Source of the DNA: Nitratireductor sp. XY-223 | Lineage (GTDB): Bacteria; Pseudomonadota; Alphaproteobacteria; Rhizobiales; Rhizobiaceae | DNA length: 64,000 nt | Assembly (NCBI RefSeq): GCF_004959855.1 | Contig: NZ_SPNT01000001.1 | Span: 124,001-188,000, forward strand | Direction: 5' to 3' | Part shown: positions 45,235 through 54,813 of the stretch, in pieces | Layout of the letters: every line of letters begins with the position of its first letter | How positions within the stretch are numbered: the stretch's first letter is position 1 | The notes under the pieces: model-generated | The model's database searches: none | The model's input: only the letters and a program-made list of their open reading frames with translations | What the model was told of the DNA's origin: nothing | Position numbers and translations under genes: made by a program

Positions 45235-46344
45235 ATGTCGCTGCGGATCGCCACATTCAATGTCGAGAACCTGATGAACCGGTTCGATTTTTCCGGCTTC
45301 CGCAACGAACTGCGACAGGACCGCAGCCTGCAGCTTTACGAGATCCGCACAAAGGAAGAGTACAGGCAGCTCGAACAGGCGCGCGCCATCGCCCATACCG
45401 ATGACACGCGGCAACTGACGGCGCTGGCGATCGCCGACAGCGCCGCCGATATCCTGTGCCTGCAGGAGGTCGACAATCTGGACGCCCTCAAGGCGTTCGA
45501 ATACGGCTACCTCTTCAAGATGATCGGTCGCGGGTACATTCACAAATACATGGTCGACGGCAATGACGGGCGCGGCATCGATGTTGCCGTCATGATGCGC
45601 GAGGAGACGCGCGACGGCCAGCCGATCGAATTCCAGGACATGACCAGCCACGCGCATCTGACCTATGCGGATCTCGACCTGTTCAACGACGCGATCGCCG
45701 AAACGAACCAGCCGCACGATTCCGTATTCCGGCGGGACTGCCTGGAAATCGACGTCAAGGTCGGCGGGCGTCCGCTGACGCTCTATGTCGTCCATTTCAA
45801 GTCGATGGGCTCGCCCCGCAACGGCATGGACGGGCGCACGGCGACGATGGCGGTGCGCAGCGCCGAGGCGGCGGCCGTGCGCCGGCTCATCGAGAACCGC
45901 TTCGGAAAGGACAAGACCGCGTCGAAGCGCTGGATCGTCTGCGGCGACATGAACGACTACCAGGAACGGGTGCTCATTTCGGGTGACCGGTTCAACGGCT
46001 ATACTTTCGAGCCGGTGGTCGAGGAGACAAGCGCCATCGACGTCTTTACCGCCGACGGCTTTGCCGAGAATGTCGTCCAGCGACGGCCCGCGCTCGACCG
46101 CTGGACGCTGTTCCACACGCGCGGGCCGCAGGAGCGGCACCTGTGCCAGCTCGACTACCTGCTTTTGTCGCCGTCGCTGGCCGAGCGCAATGCCAGCCGC
46201 GTTCCGGAGATCATCCGCGCCGGCCAGCCGTTCCGCACGCTGTTTCCGGAGGGCCAGGCGGCCGAGCGCTACCCGCGCACCGGCTGGGACCGGCCCAAGG
46301 CATCCGATCACTGTCCTGTTGCCATGACGCTTGATATGGTGTGA
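45235..46344 (+). CDS. Endonuclease/exonuclease/phosphatase family protein
   Basis: 369 residues from the ATG at 45235; the frame is open upstream but those residues look non-coding. The EEP fold motifs are present: IATFNVENL (Asn ligand), DILCLQEVDN (Glu ligand), IVCGDMNDYQ (Asp/Asn) and KASDHCPVAMTL (catalytic Asp-His). No signal peptide is seen, so it acts inside the cell. Substrate (DNA, inositol phosphate or other phosphodiester) cannot be told from sequence. Confidence 0.88.
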   Translation: MSLRIATFNVENLMNRFDFSGFRNELRQDRSLQLYEIRTKEEYRQLEQARAIAHTDDTRQLTALAIADSAADILCLQEVDNLDALKAFEYGYLFKMIGRGYIHKYMVDGNDGRGIDVAVMMREETRDGQPIEFQDMTSHAHLTYADLDLFNDAIAETNQPHDSVFRRDCLEIDVKVGGRPLTLYVVHFKSMGSPRNGMDGRTATMAVRSAEAAAVRRLIENRFGKDKTASKRWIVCGDMNDYQERVLISGDRFNGYTFEPVVEETSAIDVFTADGFAENVVQRRPALDRWTLFHTRGPQERHLCQLDYLLLSPSLAERNASRVPEIIRAGQPFRTLFPEGQAAERYPRTGWDRPKASDHCPVAMTLDMV

Positions 46345-46479
46345 AGCGACCCGGACCCAGTATTCGCGTATTTCTGCAACGCAAAATTAATTGTGGCCCT
46401 GATAGGCCGAAAATTCGATTGTCCGCTCCGAAACAGCTGTGCCATTGTGCTGCCCGGAGCATCAAGACGGAGTGTCCTT

Positions 46480-47400
46480 ATGCCGCGCCAATACGCCATC
46501 TACGACGTTTTTTCCTCCGATCCGCTGACCGGGAACCCGCTGGCGGTGGTGTTTGAGGCGGAGGGCCTGTCGGACGAGGCGATGCAGCAGATTGCCGGCG
46601 AGTTCAACCTGTCCGAGACGGTGTTCATCCTGCCGGCGGAGAACCCGGCGCACGGCGCGGCCCTGCGCATCTTCACGCCGGGCCGCGAGCTTCCCTTCGC
46701 CGGCCATCCGACGGTCGGTGCGGCGATTGCGCTGGCGGAGCGGAAATCCGGCGGCAACGAGGTCGATATTGACCTGATGAACGTGCTTGAAGAGCGGGTC
46801 GGGCCGGTGCGCACGGTGGCCAAGCTGCAGCGTGGCGAGGCAAGCTTCGCCGAGTTCGACCTGCCGCGGCTCTCCTCGCGCATCGACGTGGAGATCAGCA
46901 AGGACGTCGTCGCCGCCGCCCTGCAGCTCGAGCCGCACGAGATCGGCTTCGAGAACCACCACATCTCGTTCTGGAACGCGGGCGTTCCCTTCCTGATGGT
47001 GCCGGTGCACGATCTTTCCGTCGCGGCCAAGGCGCGATGCGAGGCGAGCCAGTGGGAGCAGCTTGCGCCGATCGCCGACGGGCAGCTTGCCGACGCCTTC
47101 GTCTACTGCCGTGGCGGCGTCGCACACGAGGCGCATTTCCACGCTCGCATGTTCGCGCCGCATGCCGGCATCAACGAGGACCCGGCAACGGGCTCGGCCG
47201 CGGCGGCCTTTTCCGGCGCGATCCACCAGTTCGACGAGCTGCTCGACGGCCACCACGCGATCCTCATCGAGCAGGGCGTAGAGATGGGCCGGCCGTCGAA
47301 GATCCACCTGCATCTCGAGGTCGACGGCGGCAAGATCGTCCAGGGCCGCATCGGCGGCAACGCCGTCAAGGTTGCCGAGGGCGCGCTCCTGATCGACTGA
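46480..47400 (+). CDS. PhzF-family isomerase-like protein
   Basis: 306 residues. It opens YAIYDVFSSDPLTGNPLAVV, contains LSETVFILPAENP and FTPGRELPFAGHPTVGAA, and has GINEDPATGSAAAAFSGAI near the end: the two-domain diaminopimelate-epimerase-like fold of PhzF proteins, with the conserved catalytic Glu in LSETVF. No other phenazine genes are present, so it is probably a housekeeping relative of unknown substrate. Confidence 0.88.
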   Translation: MPRQYAIYDVFSSDPLTGNPLAVVFEAEGLSDEAMQQIAGEFNLSETVFILPAENPAHGAALRIFTPGRELPFAGHPTVGAAIALAERKSGGNEVDIDLMNVLEERVGPVRTVAKLQRGEASFAEFDLPRLSSRIDVEISKDVVAAALQLEPHEIGFENHHISFWNAGVPFLMVPVHDLSVAAKARCEASQWEQLAPIADGQLADAFVYCRGGVAHEAHFHARMFAPHAGINEDPATGSAAAAFSGAIHQFDELLDGHHAILIEQGVEMGRPSKIHLHLEVDGGKIVQGRIGGNAVKVAEGALLID

Positions 47401-47468
47401 CATCGGCCGGGAAAATTCGACTGGACAGGAAAGGGCAGGGCGGCTATATCCGGCCTCTCTTAATTCGT

Positions 47469-47544
<76 letters not shown>

Positions 47545-47898
47545 GTTTTTCCGTGGCATGAGTTTTTTCATTGCATGACATTGCGATCGGCACTTCGTCG
47601 TGCCGGTGTCGGGTTTTCCGGCGGCTGGATCGGTAGTGCTGGATCAACTTTAGGAATTGGGGATTTAGTAAACTGTCACCGTAATTCCGGGCGAACAGGG
47701 TTTTCCGCTTTCGTTCTCAGTCAGTTGCGCAAATTTGTGTTGCGTCCCGACACTGCCCCGTCTTGCTGCTGCAGTACAAATCGGAAGGTCGGGTGCGCCG
47801 ACCGCTTGCGTTGCGCCGCACGCGCCTTGAATATCGACCTTTGATAACCGAAATGTTGGTAATCATGACCATGTTGCAGCAGGGGAGAGGAAGCACCT
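47545..47898. other. 354-bp gap between tRNA-Lys and the DUF6891-like gene
   Basis: Lower in GC than the flanks. No second copy of the tRNA 3' end (an att-like repeat), integrase or coding frame was seen within it. It ends with GGGGAGAGGAAG, the ribosome-binding site of the next gene. Confidence 0.4.
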
Positions 47899-48519
47899 AT
47901 GGCCGAAGAAGAGATCGAATGGGTCGAGGAATATGCAAGGGAGCTCGTTCGGGCGGGATTTAGCGACCGCGATGAAATTGTCGGCCTTATCGGCAAATAC
48001 ATTGAAGGTGAGGACTATGCCGACCAGGTGTCACCGGCGGAACTGGCAGACAGGGAAATCGCGGCTCTTCTGGAAGAGCAAAAATCCTGGCCAGAAGTGA
48101 CCGATTTCGACCGGTTGGAGCAGGTGTTTCAGGAACTTTATGAAAAAGGTGTTTTACCGCGCCACGACTTCACCTGCTGCGCGCAATGCGGTTCGGCGGA
48201 AATGGTCGATGAAATCGAGGACGAAGCCGCAAAGGGCAAGGCCCCGAAAGGGTATGTCTTTTACCACCAGCAAGACACGACATCTGCGCTTGAGGGAGAC
48301 GGCCTTCTGTTTTTCTTCGGAGCGACCGACATGGACGCGTCTGAAAGTGACTATGTTGCAGTCGGGCAGATTCTGGCGTCTGCATTGCGGGAAGAAGGAT
48401 TTGAGGTCACTTGGGACAACACTTCGGGGGCGCGTGTCGAAATCAATATGGATTGGAAAAGGCGGTGGGGCGACAAGTCGGAGTTTGTTCAAAAACGCCC
48501 GTTTGTGTCGCGGCACTAG
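47899..48519 (+). CDS. DUF6891-like protein
   Basis: 206 residues. The C-terminal two-thirds resemble DUF6891: TDFDRLEQVFQELYEKGVLP, HDFTCCAQCGSAEMVDEI (a CCxxC cysteine cluster that may bind zinc) and KGYVFYHQQDTTSALEGDG. The first 60 residues are helical and acidic. Function is unknown. It lies after a tRNA gene and an empty gap, so it could have arrived by transfer. Confidence 0.65.
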   Translation: MAEEEIEWVEEYARELVRAGFSDRDEIVGLIGKYIEGEDYADQVSPAELADREIAALLEEQKSWPEVTDFDRLEQVFQELYEKGVLPRHDFTCCAQCGSAEMVDEIEDEAAKGKAPKGYVFYHQQDTTSALEGDGLLFFFGATDMDASESDYVAVGQILASALREEGFEVTWDNTSGARVEINMDWKRRWGDKSEFVQKRPFVSRH

Positions 48520-48568
48520 ACGCTTGTCCGTCTGATTATCGGCACTATTGGATGCGGACCGTTCGCGG

Positions 48569-50035
48569 CTAGCCGAAGACCAGCGCAATCGCCCACGGCA
48601 TGTAGACGGAGATCAGGATCACCGCCACAACGTTGAGCAGAATGCCGGCCCTGACCATCTGCATGATCGATATGGCCCCGCTGCTGTAGACGATGGCGTT
48701 GGGGGGCGTTGCGACCGGCAGCATGAAAGCGCAGCTGGCCGCGATCGCGTCGGGCGCGGCAAGGTCGAAGGGGCTGACGGCGAACACCAGGGCCAATGCG
48801 GCGGCAATCGGGATGAAGGTCGCCGATGTCGCGGTGTTGCTGGCGATTTCGGTCATGAAGATGACCGTGGCGACGATGATCCCTACGACGATGATCATGG
48901 GCCAGTCGGCGAGATCCTCCATGCCGGCGCCGATCCAGCCTGCCAGCCCGGTCGCCTGAACGGCGGCGGCGAGCGACAGGCCGCCGCCGAAGAGGATCAG
49001 GATATCCCACGGAACGCGCTTGGCGGTCGGCCAGTCGAGCAGGCGGTCTCCGTTGCCGTGGCCCGCCGGTGTCACGAAAAGCAGGACGGACGCACCGATG
49101 GCGATTCCCGTATCGGTCAGGGCGGACGTTCCCAGAAGGTCGGCGATCAGCGGACGGAAGATCCACAGGAAAGCCGTCAGGCCGGCGACGAGCGCGACAC
49201 GGCGTTCGGCTGTGGTCACGGGCCCAAGCTCGGCATGACGTTCCGCGATCATGGCGCGCGCGCCGGGCAGTTCCTCTTTGGGCAGGCGGCAAATAACGTG
49301 GCACAGCAGAAACCACGTGATTGCAAGGAGGCAAAGGCTGAGCGGCAGGGCGGCGACCATCCACGCGCCGAAACCGACATGGATGCCGTAAACCTCGTCC
49401 ATCATGCCGGCGGCAAAGGCGTTGGGCACCGAACCGATCAACGTGCCGACCCCGCCGACGCTGGCGGCGTAGGCCAAACCCAACATCAGCGCCATCGAAA
49501 AGTCGCGGCCGGCCGAGACGCCGTTATCGTTCATCAGCCGGATAACGGAAAGGCCGATCGGCAGCATCATCAGCGTTGCCGCGACGTTCGACATCCACAT
49601 GCTCAAGAAAGCGGATACGGCCATGAAGCCGCCGACCAGAAGATCGGGACGTCCGGGCAGCCGGGTCAGGATGGTCAAGGCCAGGCGGCGGTGCAGCTCC
49701 CATCGTTCGATCGCAATGGCGATCAGGAAGCCGCCGAGAAAAAGAAACACGACGCGGTTGGCGAACGGTTCGGTCGCCTCGTTCACGGTGCCGGCGCCGA
49801 CCAGGGGGATGATGACGATCGGCAGAAGCGACGTCGCCGGCAGGGGGACGGCCTCGGTAATCCACCATGTCGCCATCCAGGCGGCCAGACCGGCGATCGA
49901 CCAACCGGTCGGCGACAAGCCTTCGGGCGGCCCGATCAAAAGAGTGGCGACGAACAGCAGGGGGCCAAGGGCCATGCCGATTTTGCTGACAATGTCCGGT
50001 CTCGGCGTTGGTGCGTCGGGGGTCTGGGTGCTCAT
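48569..50035 (-). CDS. SLC13/DASS-family anion transporter
   Basis: 488 residues with about 11-12 membrane helices. LAAWMATWWITEAVPLPATS and FMTEIASNTATSATFIPIAA hold the two SNT-like sodium-substrate loops of the divalent anion:Na+ symporters, and FLLCHVICRLPKEELPG is the central cytoplasmic loop. It should import a dicarboxylate (C4 acids) or a related anion with Na+. It is separate from the second SLC13 gene at 52607-54382, which has RCK domains. Confidence 0.88.
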   Translation of the reverse strand: MSTQTPDAPTPRPDIVSKIGMALGPLLFVATLLIGPPEGLSPTGWSIAGLAAWMATWWITEAVPLPATSLLPIVIIPLVGAGTVNEATEPFANRVVFLFLGGFLIAIAIERWELHRRLALTILTRLPGRPDLLVGGFMAVSAFLSMWMSNVAATLMMLPIGLSVIRLMNDNGVSAGRDFSMALMLGLAYAASVGGVGTLIGSVPNAFAAGMMDEVYGIHVGFGAWMVAALPLSLCLLAITWFLLCHVICRLPKEELPGARAMIAERHAELGPVTTAERRVALVAGLTAFLWIFRPLIADLLGTSALTDTGIAIGASVLLFVTPAGHGNGDRLLDWPTAKRVPWDILILFGGGLSLAAAVQATGLAGWIGAGMEDLADWPMIIVVGIIVATVIFMTEIASNTATSATFIPIAAALALVFAVSPFDLAAPDAIAASCAFMLPVATPPNAIVYSSGAISIMQMVRAGILLNVVAVILISVYMPWAIALVFG

Positions 50036-50555
50036 GCGGGGGTACGTGTGTTGACGAATCGTGATCCGACTTTGAAGTTTACGCTGCTCATGATCGCGCA
50101 GGTGATTTTCGTTGTGTTTCCAAGTCGGTTATAAACACAAATTCTACGCCGTATATGCACCTTTTTTCGTGTTGCCCGACTTGAGCGATGCATAATCGTG
50201 AGTGAAGAAATCGAAGGCAGATTTGAGAAATCTCGGGTATTTGGCGCTGTCTTCGATTTGGTCGGATAGTCTGTGCAAGGGCTGATTTCTATCCATTTGA
50301 CCCGCACGCTTTGACTAGCCCGTCGTCAGGTCAGGTGATTTTCCGCCTCCTTTCCAACACGTGACCATTCCCGGCCGCTGGCCCGCATTCCCGCCGGCCG
50401 TCACGATTCACGCACAAATCACGGAGCGGATGCTCTGTTCAATCGAGAGTTGGTGTGCCGCCGGGGCCCGGGGAGGGGTTCCCCTGCCATCGCATCAATT
50501 CCGGACAGCCATTCGATGCTGCACGGATGGTCGCTAATATTGGGGGGGCAAATCT
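50036..50555. other. 520-bp intergenic region
   Basis: Between two divergent genes. No long coding frame, RNA gene or strong inverted repeat was found. The last bases contain a GGGGGGG tract that serves as ribosome-binding site for the lipoprotein at 50556. Confidence 0.4.
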
Positions 50556-51647
50556 ATGTTACGAGCCACGATGCTGAAATCCAAGATCGGGGTCGTCCTA
50601 TTCTCCGTTACGCTTGCAAGCTGCGCGATCCGCCCGGTTCCGGAGGATTTTGCCATGGGCATTACTCCGGAAGACGAGGGCGAAATCACCACCACCACGG
50701 CCATCGTCCAGCGCATCCGGTGCGAGGCCCGGCAGGCGATCGCCAAGGTGACTATGGGTTTCATAAGGGACGACATGCAACCGCTCTTCGAGCCGGGCCG
50801 TACGCCGGAGCAGGAGCAGGTCTACTACAAGGTCATCGACGAACAGGGCAGGCTGAGTTTCGACCGGATCATTTCCTCGTACTACCACAATGGAAAATTC
50901 GATCCGGAACTGAGCCGATACCTGCCCAAGCGCGAAGACGAAAGCTTTTCGCTGGCGCAGGAACTCGGTGTTGTGGAGAAGTTTGCCGATTCGGGTGTCG
51001 GATATCTATTCACATTTAAATCGACGGTCGACAACGACCTGACGGGTGGATTGCTCAATCTCAACTGGCCGCTCAACAACAACGGAAAAACCACGTTCGG
51101 TATCGGCGGCGAGTACAAGAGGCAAAGACAAAACGAAAGAAAATTCAAGCTCGTAGAGACGATCGAGGCGATCGTTCTTGATCCGGAGCTGAATGTTCAG
51201 CAAAAGCACAGCAAGGTCATGTGCAATGAGCATGACATCACATACAAGCCGAATTATCACTACCCCATATACGGCAAGATCAACCTGCTCGATACGTTCT
51301 CGACTTTCGCCGGCGTCATCGTCAGGACCAAAACAAGCGGCGTCCCGAAAGATGCCATTCCCAATATTGATACCACCTTCAAGGCGTTCGCGAGCCAGGA
51401 CCTCAAGGACGAGATCAAGTTCACCACAACCGTGTCCGGCTCGGCGAAACCGACCCTTACGCTTGCTCCGGCATCAAGCGGGCTGAGCCTTACATCCGGA
51501 ACCGTCGGCCTTTCCGGCCAAAGGATGGAGGTTCATTCACTGTTCCTGCTGCTGAAGCAAAACGGTGTCGACCAGGTGCTGGACAAGCTTGAACTCGAGA
51601 GGCTCGAACGGAACGCAAACGGCGTCATTGCGATCGCCATTCCGTGA
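50556..51647 (+). CDS. Uncharacterised lipoprotein
   Basis: 363 residues. The N-terminus is a lipoprotein signal: basic start, hydrophobic stretch GVVLFSVTLASC with lipobox L-A-S-C23. The mature part has ITTTTAIVQRIRCEARQAI and a beta-rich region (FGIGGEYKRQRQNERKFKLV) with many alternating hydrophobic residues, and a small C-terminal Ala/Ser/Thr-rich segment. Not recognised. Absence of Asp right after the cysteine favours outer-membrane sorting. The next gene, a six-helix membrane protein, starts 60 bp on, and the two seem to form a pair. Confidence 0.8.
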   Translation: MLRATMLKSKIGVVLFSVTLASCAIRPVPEDFAMGITPEDEGEITTTTAIVQRIRCEARQAIAKVTMGFIRDDMQPLFEPGRTPEQEQVYYKVIDEQGRLSFDRIISSYYHNGKFDPELSRYLPKREDESFSLAQELGVVEKFADSGVGYLFTFKSTVDNDLTGGLLNLNWPLNNNGKTTFGIGGEYKRQRQNERKFKLVETIEAIVLDPELNVQQKHSKVMCNEHDITYKPNYHYPIYGKINLLDTFSTFAGVIVRTKTSGVPKDAIPNIDTTFKAFASQDLKDEIKFTTTVSGSAKPTLTLAPASSGLSLTSGTVGLSGQRMEVHSLFLLLKQNGVDQVLDKLELERLERNANGVIAIAIP

Positions 51648-51706
51648 GCCGCGGCGGCAATAGTTCCCATCGGATTGCCGTGAATTGAGATACAGGAGGA
51701 ATTCAG

Positions 51707-52498
51707 ATGACGCAGACATCGAAATTCGGTCCCTTTGAAATCGGGCCGGACCGGTATCAGCCGGACCCTGAATACATGGCGCAGGATCGCCCGCAGTACG
51801 AGCTCAACCAAAGGAAGCTGGCCCTTTGGGTCGGGATCATAGCGGTGGGGCTGCCGTTCGTGCTGCTCATCTATTCGCTGTTCGATTCCGAGGGGTGTTT
51901 TCTGTTTTCCATCAGCCACTATTACTACTACCAGGTGCTGGGGGACGTCCTTGTCGGCAGCCTGGCCTTCATCGGCGCTTTCCTGATCGCCTATCGCGGC
52001 GAATCCAGAAGGGAGAGCAACCTGGCCAATATCACCGGAGTGGCCGCCATTGGCGTCGCGATCTTCCCGACGACCGGTGACGGTTGCATGCCCGGATCGT
52101 ATCCTGGGCGCGCGTTCACGAGCTCCGATCCCTACGTGCTGTTCTCGCAGGTCGGCACCGTGCATTATGCCTGCGCCGCAGTCGTTTTCGGGTTTATCGC
52201 CTTTTACACCCTCTACGTCTTCACGCGGGTCGATCAGACCAAGACACAGCGCCTTTCCGACACAAAGCTGACACCGGTGAAATACTGGCGGAATATGGTT
52301 TACACCGTTTCAGGAGCGCTGATCGTGCTTAGCATCGTCGCTCTTTTGTACAAGGCCGTCTTCGATCCGGGTTGGTGGAACGACTACAATCTGACGTTCG
52401 TCTTCGAGGCGATCGCACTGGTTTCGTTCGGCGTTTCCTGGCTGGTCAAAAGCCGGTTCACTTTCTTCGGACTTGTCGATCTCAACGATCCTGATTAG
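51707..52498 (+). CDS. Six-helix membrane protein, uncharacterised
   Basis: 263 residues, with AGGAGG seven bases before the ATG. Membrane segments are at about 39-59, 78-97, 107-122, 148-173, 196-217 and 229-247. Between the first two lies SISHYYYYQVLGDVLVGSL, an aromatic-rich loop, and the third ends AIFPTTGDGCMPG. The N-terminal 35 residues are soluble and acidic. I recognise a family pattern (S-x-Y-Y-Y...VG...L-x-x-YRG...FPT) seen in many unannotated bacterial proteins but know no function. It is directly downstream of the lipoprotein gene. Confidence 0.75.
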   Translation: MTQTSKFGPFEIGPDRYQPDPEYMAQDRPQYELNQRKLALWVGIIAVGLPFVLLIYSLFDSEGCFLFSISHYYYYQVLGDVLVGSLAFIGAFLIAYRGESRRESNLANITGVAAIGVAIFPTTGDGCMPGSYPGRAFTSSDPYVLFSQVGTVHYACAAVVFGFIAFYTLYVFTRVDQTKTQRLSDTKLTPVKYWRNMVYTVSGALIVLSIVALLYKAVFDPGWWNDYNLTFVFEAIALVSFGVSWLVKSRFTFFGLVDLNDPD

Positions 52499-52606
52499 TC
52501 CGTTCGAATGTTCCGCGCGGCCGGCTTCCAGGCTCAATGCCGGGGTTTACTGATCCGAGGTGAGCGACATCGGGGGTCGGCGCCGTAACCGCTGCTCTAC
52601 ACGACC

Positions 52607-54382
52607 CTACAATGGAAACACCGCCAGGATGACCGGCACGGAAACCGCAACCACCACCACTTCGAGCGGCAGGCCGGTGCGCCAGTAGTCGCCGAACTTG
52701 TAGCCGCCGGGGCCCATGATCAGCGTGTTGTTCTTGTGGCCGATCGGGGTGAGGAAGGCGCAGGAGGCGGCGACGGCGACGGCCATCAGGAAGCCGTCGG
52801 GATTGGCGTCGAGACGCGCCGCGATGTCGACGGCAATCGGCGCGCCGATGATCGCCGTTGCCGTGTTGTTCAAGATATCCGAGAGCGTCATGACGACTAC
52901 CATCAATACGGTCAGCACCACCCAGGCGGGCAGGCCGGCCGCGAGATCGACAATGGCGCCGGCGATCAGCTCGGTGCCGCCGGCGTTCTCAAGCGCGACG
53001 CCGAGCGGGATCATGCTGCCGAGCAGCACCACCACCGGCCATTCGATATGGTCGTAGACATTGCGGATCGGCACGATGTCGAGGACGACATAAAGGGCGA
53101 CGACGATCGCCAGGGCGGTGGCGAGGTAAAGCAGGCCGAAGGCCGAAACGGCGATGGCCGCGGCAAAGACGCCGACCGCCAGCCAGGCCTTGCGGTGCTG
53201 CGTGACATTAAGACCGCGCTCGGCCAAAGGCAGGACGCCCAGCCAGCTTGCCATATCCTGCAGGCGGTCCTCGGGACCGAGCAGCAGCAGGATGTCGCCG
53301 GCCCGCACCGTCTCGTGCCGGACGCGCTTGGCGAAGCGCTTGCCGCCCCTGGAAATGCCCAGAAGCGTGACACCGCGGCGCGCCCGTAGCCGCATGGAAA
53401 TGGCGGAACGGCCGGCAATGCGCGACTCGCGCGGCACCACCACCTCTATCAGGGAAAGGTCGCCGGCGGCGGCCTTCTCGCTCGGTCGTTCGCCCAGGAA
53501 CTCAAGGCCGAGCGATCCGCGGAAACGGTCGATGTCCTCGGCATTGGCCTCGACGATCAGCATGTCGTTGGCGCGCAGAACCACGGTCGACGAAAAACCG
53601 CCCAGCCGCTTGCCGTTCCTGATGACGCCGAGAATGGCGACATCGTCCTCGTCGCCGATGGGGTAGAGGTCACGGACCTCCTGATCGACGGCCTTTGAGC
53701 CTTCGGGCACGACGAGTTCGGCAAGGTAGCCTTCAAAGGCGCGCAGGTTCTCCGACGGTGCGTCGTCGCCTTCGCCCTTCGGAATCAGACGCCAGCCGAT
53801 GAGGGCGACGAAGGCGATGCCGATCAGCGCGACGGTGCCGCCGACGGGGGTGAAATCGAACATGCCGAAGGGCGCGCCGAGGGCACGCTCGCGAAAGGAG
53901 GCGATAATGATGTTGGGGGGCGTTCCGATCAGCGTGACCATGCCGCCGAGAATGGTGGCGAAGGACAGAGGCATGAGCGTGCGGCGGATCGGGCGGCCGG
54001 CCTTCCTGGCGGCCTGCAGGTCGACCGGCATCAGGAGCGCCATGGCGGCGACATTGTTCATGAAGGCCGACAGCACCGCGCCGACGCCGCTCATGACGGC
54101 GATATGCGCCGCCGTGCTCCGGCCGGCGTCGATCAGCCGGCGGGTGATGATATCGATGGCGCCGGAATTGAGCAGCCCGCGCGAGACGACGAGCACCAGC
54201 GCGACGATGATCGTCGCCGGGTGGCCGAAACCGGAAAACGCCTGATCGGTGGGCACAAGGCCGAGCACCAATGCGACCAGCAGGGCGCTGAAGGCCACCA
54301 GATCGTAGCGCCAGCGGCCCCAGAACAGCATGGCGAAGACGGCGGCGAAGAGCGCGAATAGCTCAATCTGCTCAAGACTCAT
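52607..54382 (-). CDS. SLC13-family permease with two RCK-C (TrkA-C) domains
   Basis: 591 residues. Membrane helices fill residues 1-190 and about 400-591, with SLSFATILGGMVTLIGTPPN-type loop (TLIGTPPNIIIASF) and MTLSDILNNTATAIIGAPIA as the paired SNT-like motifs. The middle holds two TrkA-C domains: around LVVPEGSKAVDQEVRDLYPI and around VVVPRESRIAGRSAISMRLR, which usually bind ligands such as nucleotides and control transport. The substrate is unknown. Confidence 0.88.
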   Translation of the reverse strand: MSLEQIELFALFAAVFAMLFWGRWRYDLVAFSALLVALVLGLVPTDQAFSGFGHPATIIVALVLVVSRGLLNSGAIDIITRRLIDAGRSTAAHIAVMSGVGAVLSAFMNNVAAMALLMPVDLQAARKAGRPIRRTLMPLSFATILGGMVTLIGTPPNIIIASFRERALGAPFGMFDFTPVGGTVALIGIAFVALIGWRLIPKGEGDDAPSENLRAFEGYLAELVVPEGSKAVDQEVRDLYPIGDEDDVAILGVIRNGKRLGGFSSTVVLRANDMLIVEANAEDIDRFRGSLGLEFLGERPSEKAAAGDLSLIEVVVPRESRIAGRSAISMRLRARRGVTLLGISRGGKRFAKRVRHETVRAGDILLLLGPEDRLQDMASWLGVLPLAERGLNVTQHRKAWLAVGVFAAAIAVSAFGLLYLATALAIVVALYVVLDIVPIRNVYDHIEWPVVVLLGSMIPLGVALENAGGTELIAGAIVDLAAGLPAWVVLTVLMVVVMTLSDILNNTATAIIGAPIAVDIAARLDANPDGFLMAVAVAASCAFLTPIGHKNNTLIMGPGGYKFGDYWRTGLPLEVVVVAVSVPVILAVFPL

Positions 54383-54813
54383 CTGCCGGCCCCCCGCACC
54401 GCTTTCTCCTCATCGATAACAGCTTGAGATCTGGAAACAAGCCGGTGATACGGCAGACCCGCTCAATTTGCCCCTTTCTTCGGGTTCGATCCACCGGCCG
54501 GTCTCTGCCCGGTAGGGCGTCAAACGCACTGTGTGCGTGAAAGTAATTCAACCGAATTTTGAAAATGGCACCGTGTGCATCCGGTAGACTATTCACCGGG
54601 AGTGATTCTTGCAGAGTCGAATGGCTGCGGACGCGCGGGCGCCGGATCGACCGGCCGTATTGATTTAAGCCCATTTGTTCAGGGGGAACGGGATCCGAGG
54701 GGAGTAGGGTCCACAACCCGGTTATCCAGCCATTGGACGTCGCCACGGCGGAGCGCCTTTCCGTTGCTGCGGCCAAGAATCGTTTTGTCTGGCCGACAAT
54801 GGGAGGATTTGCC
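54383..54813. other. 430-bp 5' region of the nucleobase permease gene
   Basis: Upstream of the permease start at 54814, with good ribosome-binding site GGGAGG. The last 150 bases look able to fold (GGGTCC...GGAC and CGGG...CCCG arms), and the string GGGGAGTAG at about 54700 occurs, but no known purine riboswitch could be assembled. Confidence 0.35.

Noticed and set aside
47545-47898. Genomic-island insertion site at tRNA-Lys
   Set aside because: I looked for a repeat of the tRNA 3' end downstream and for an integrase gene and found neither within the window.
54660-54790. A string GGGGAGTAG upstream of the nucleobase permease, resembling the yybP-ykoY manganese riboswitch core
   Set aside because: The rest of the structure and its 3' partner are not convincing, and a purine permease is not a usual target. 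Likewise no purine, xanthine or guanidine riboswitch could be built.
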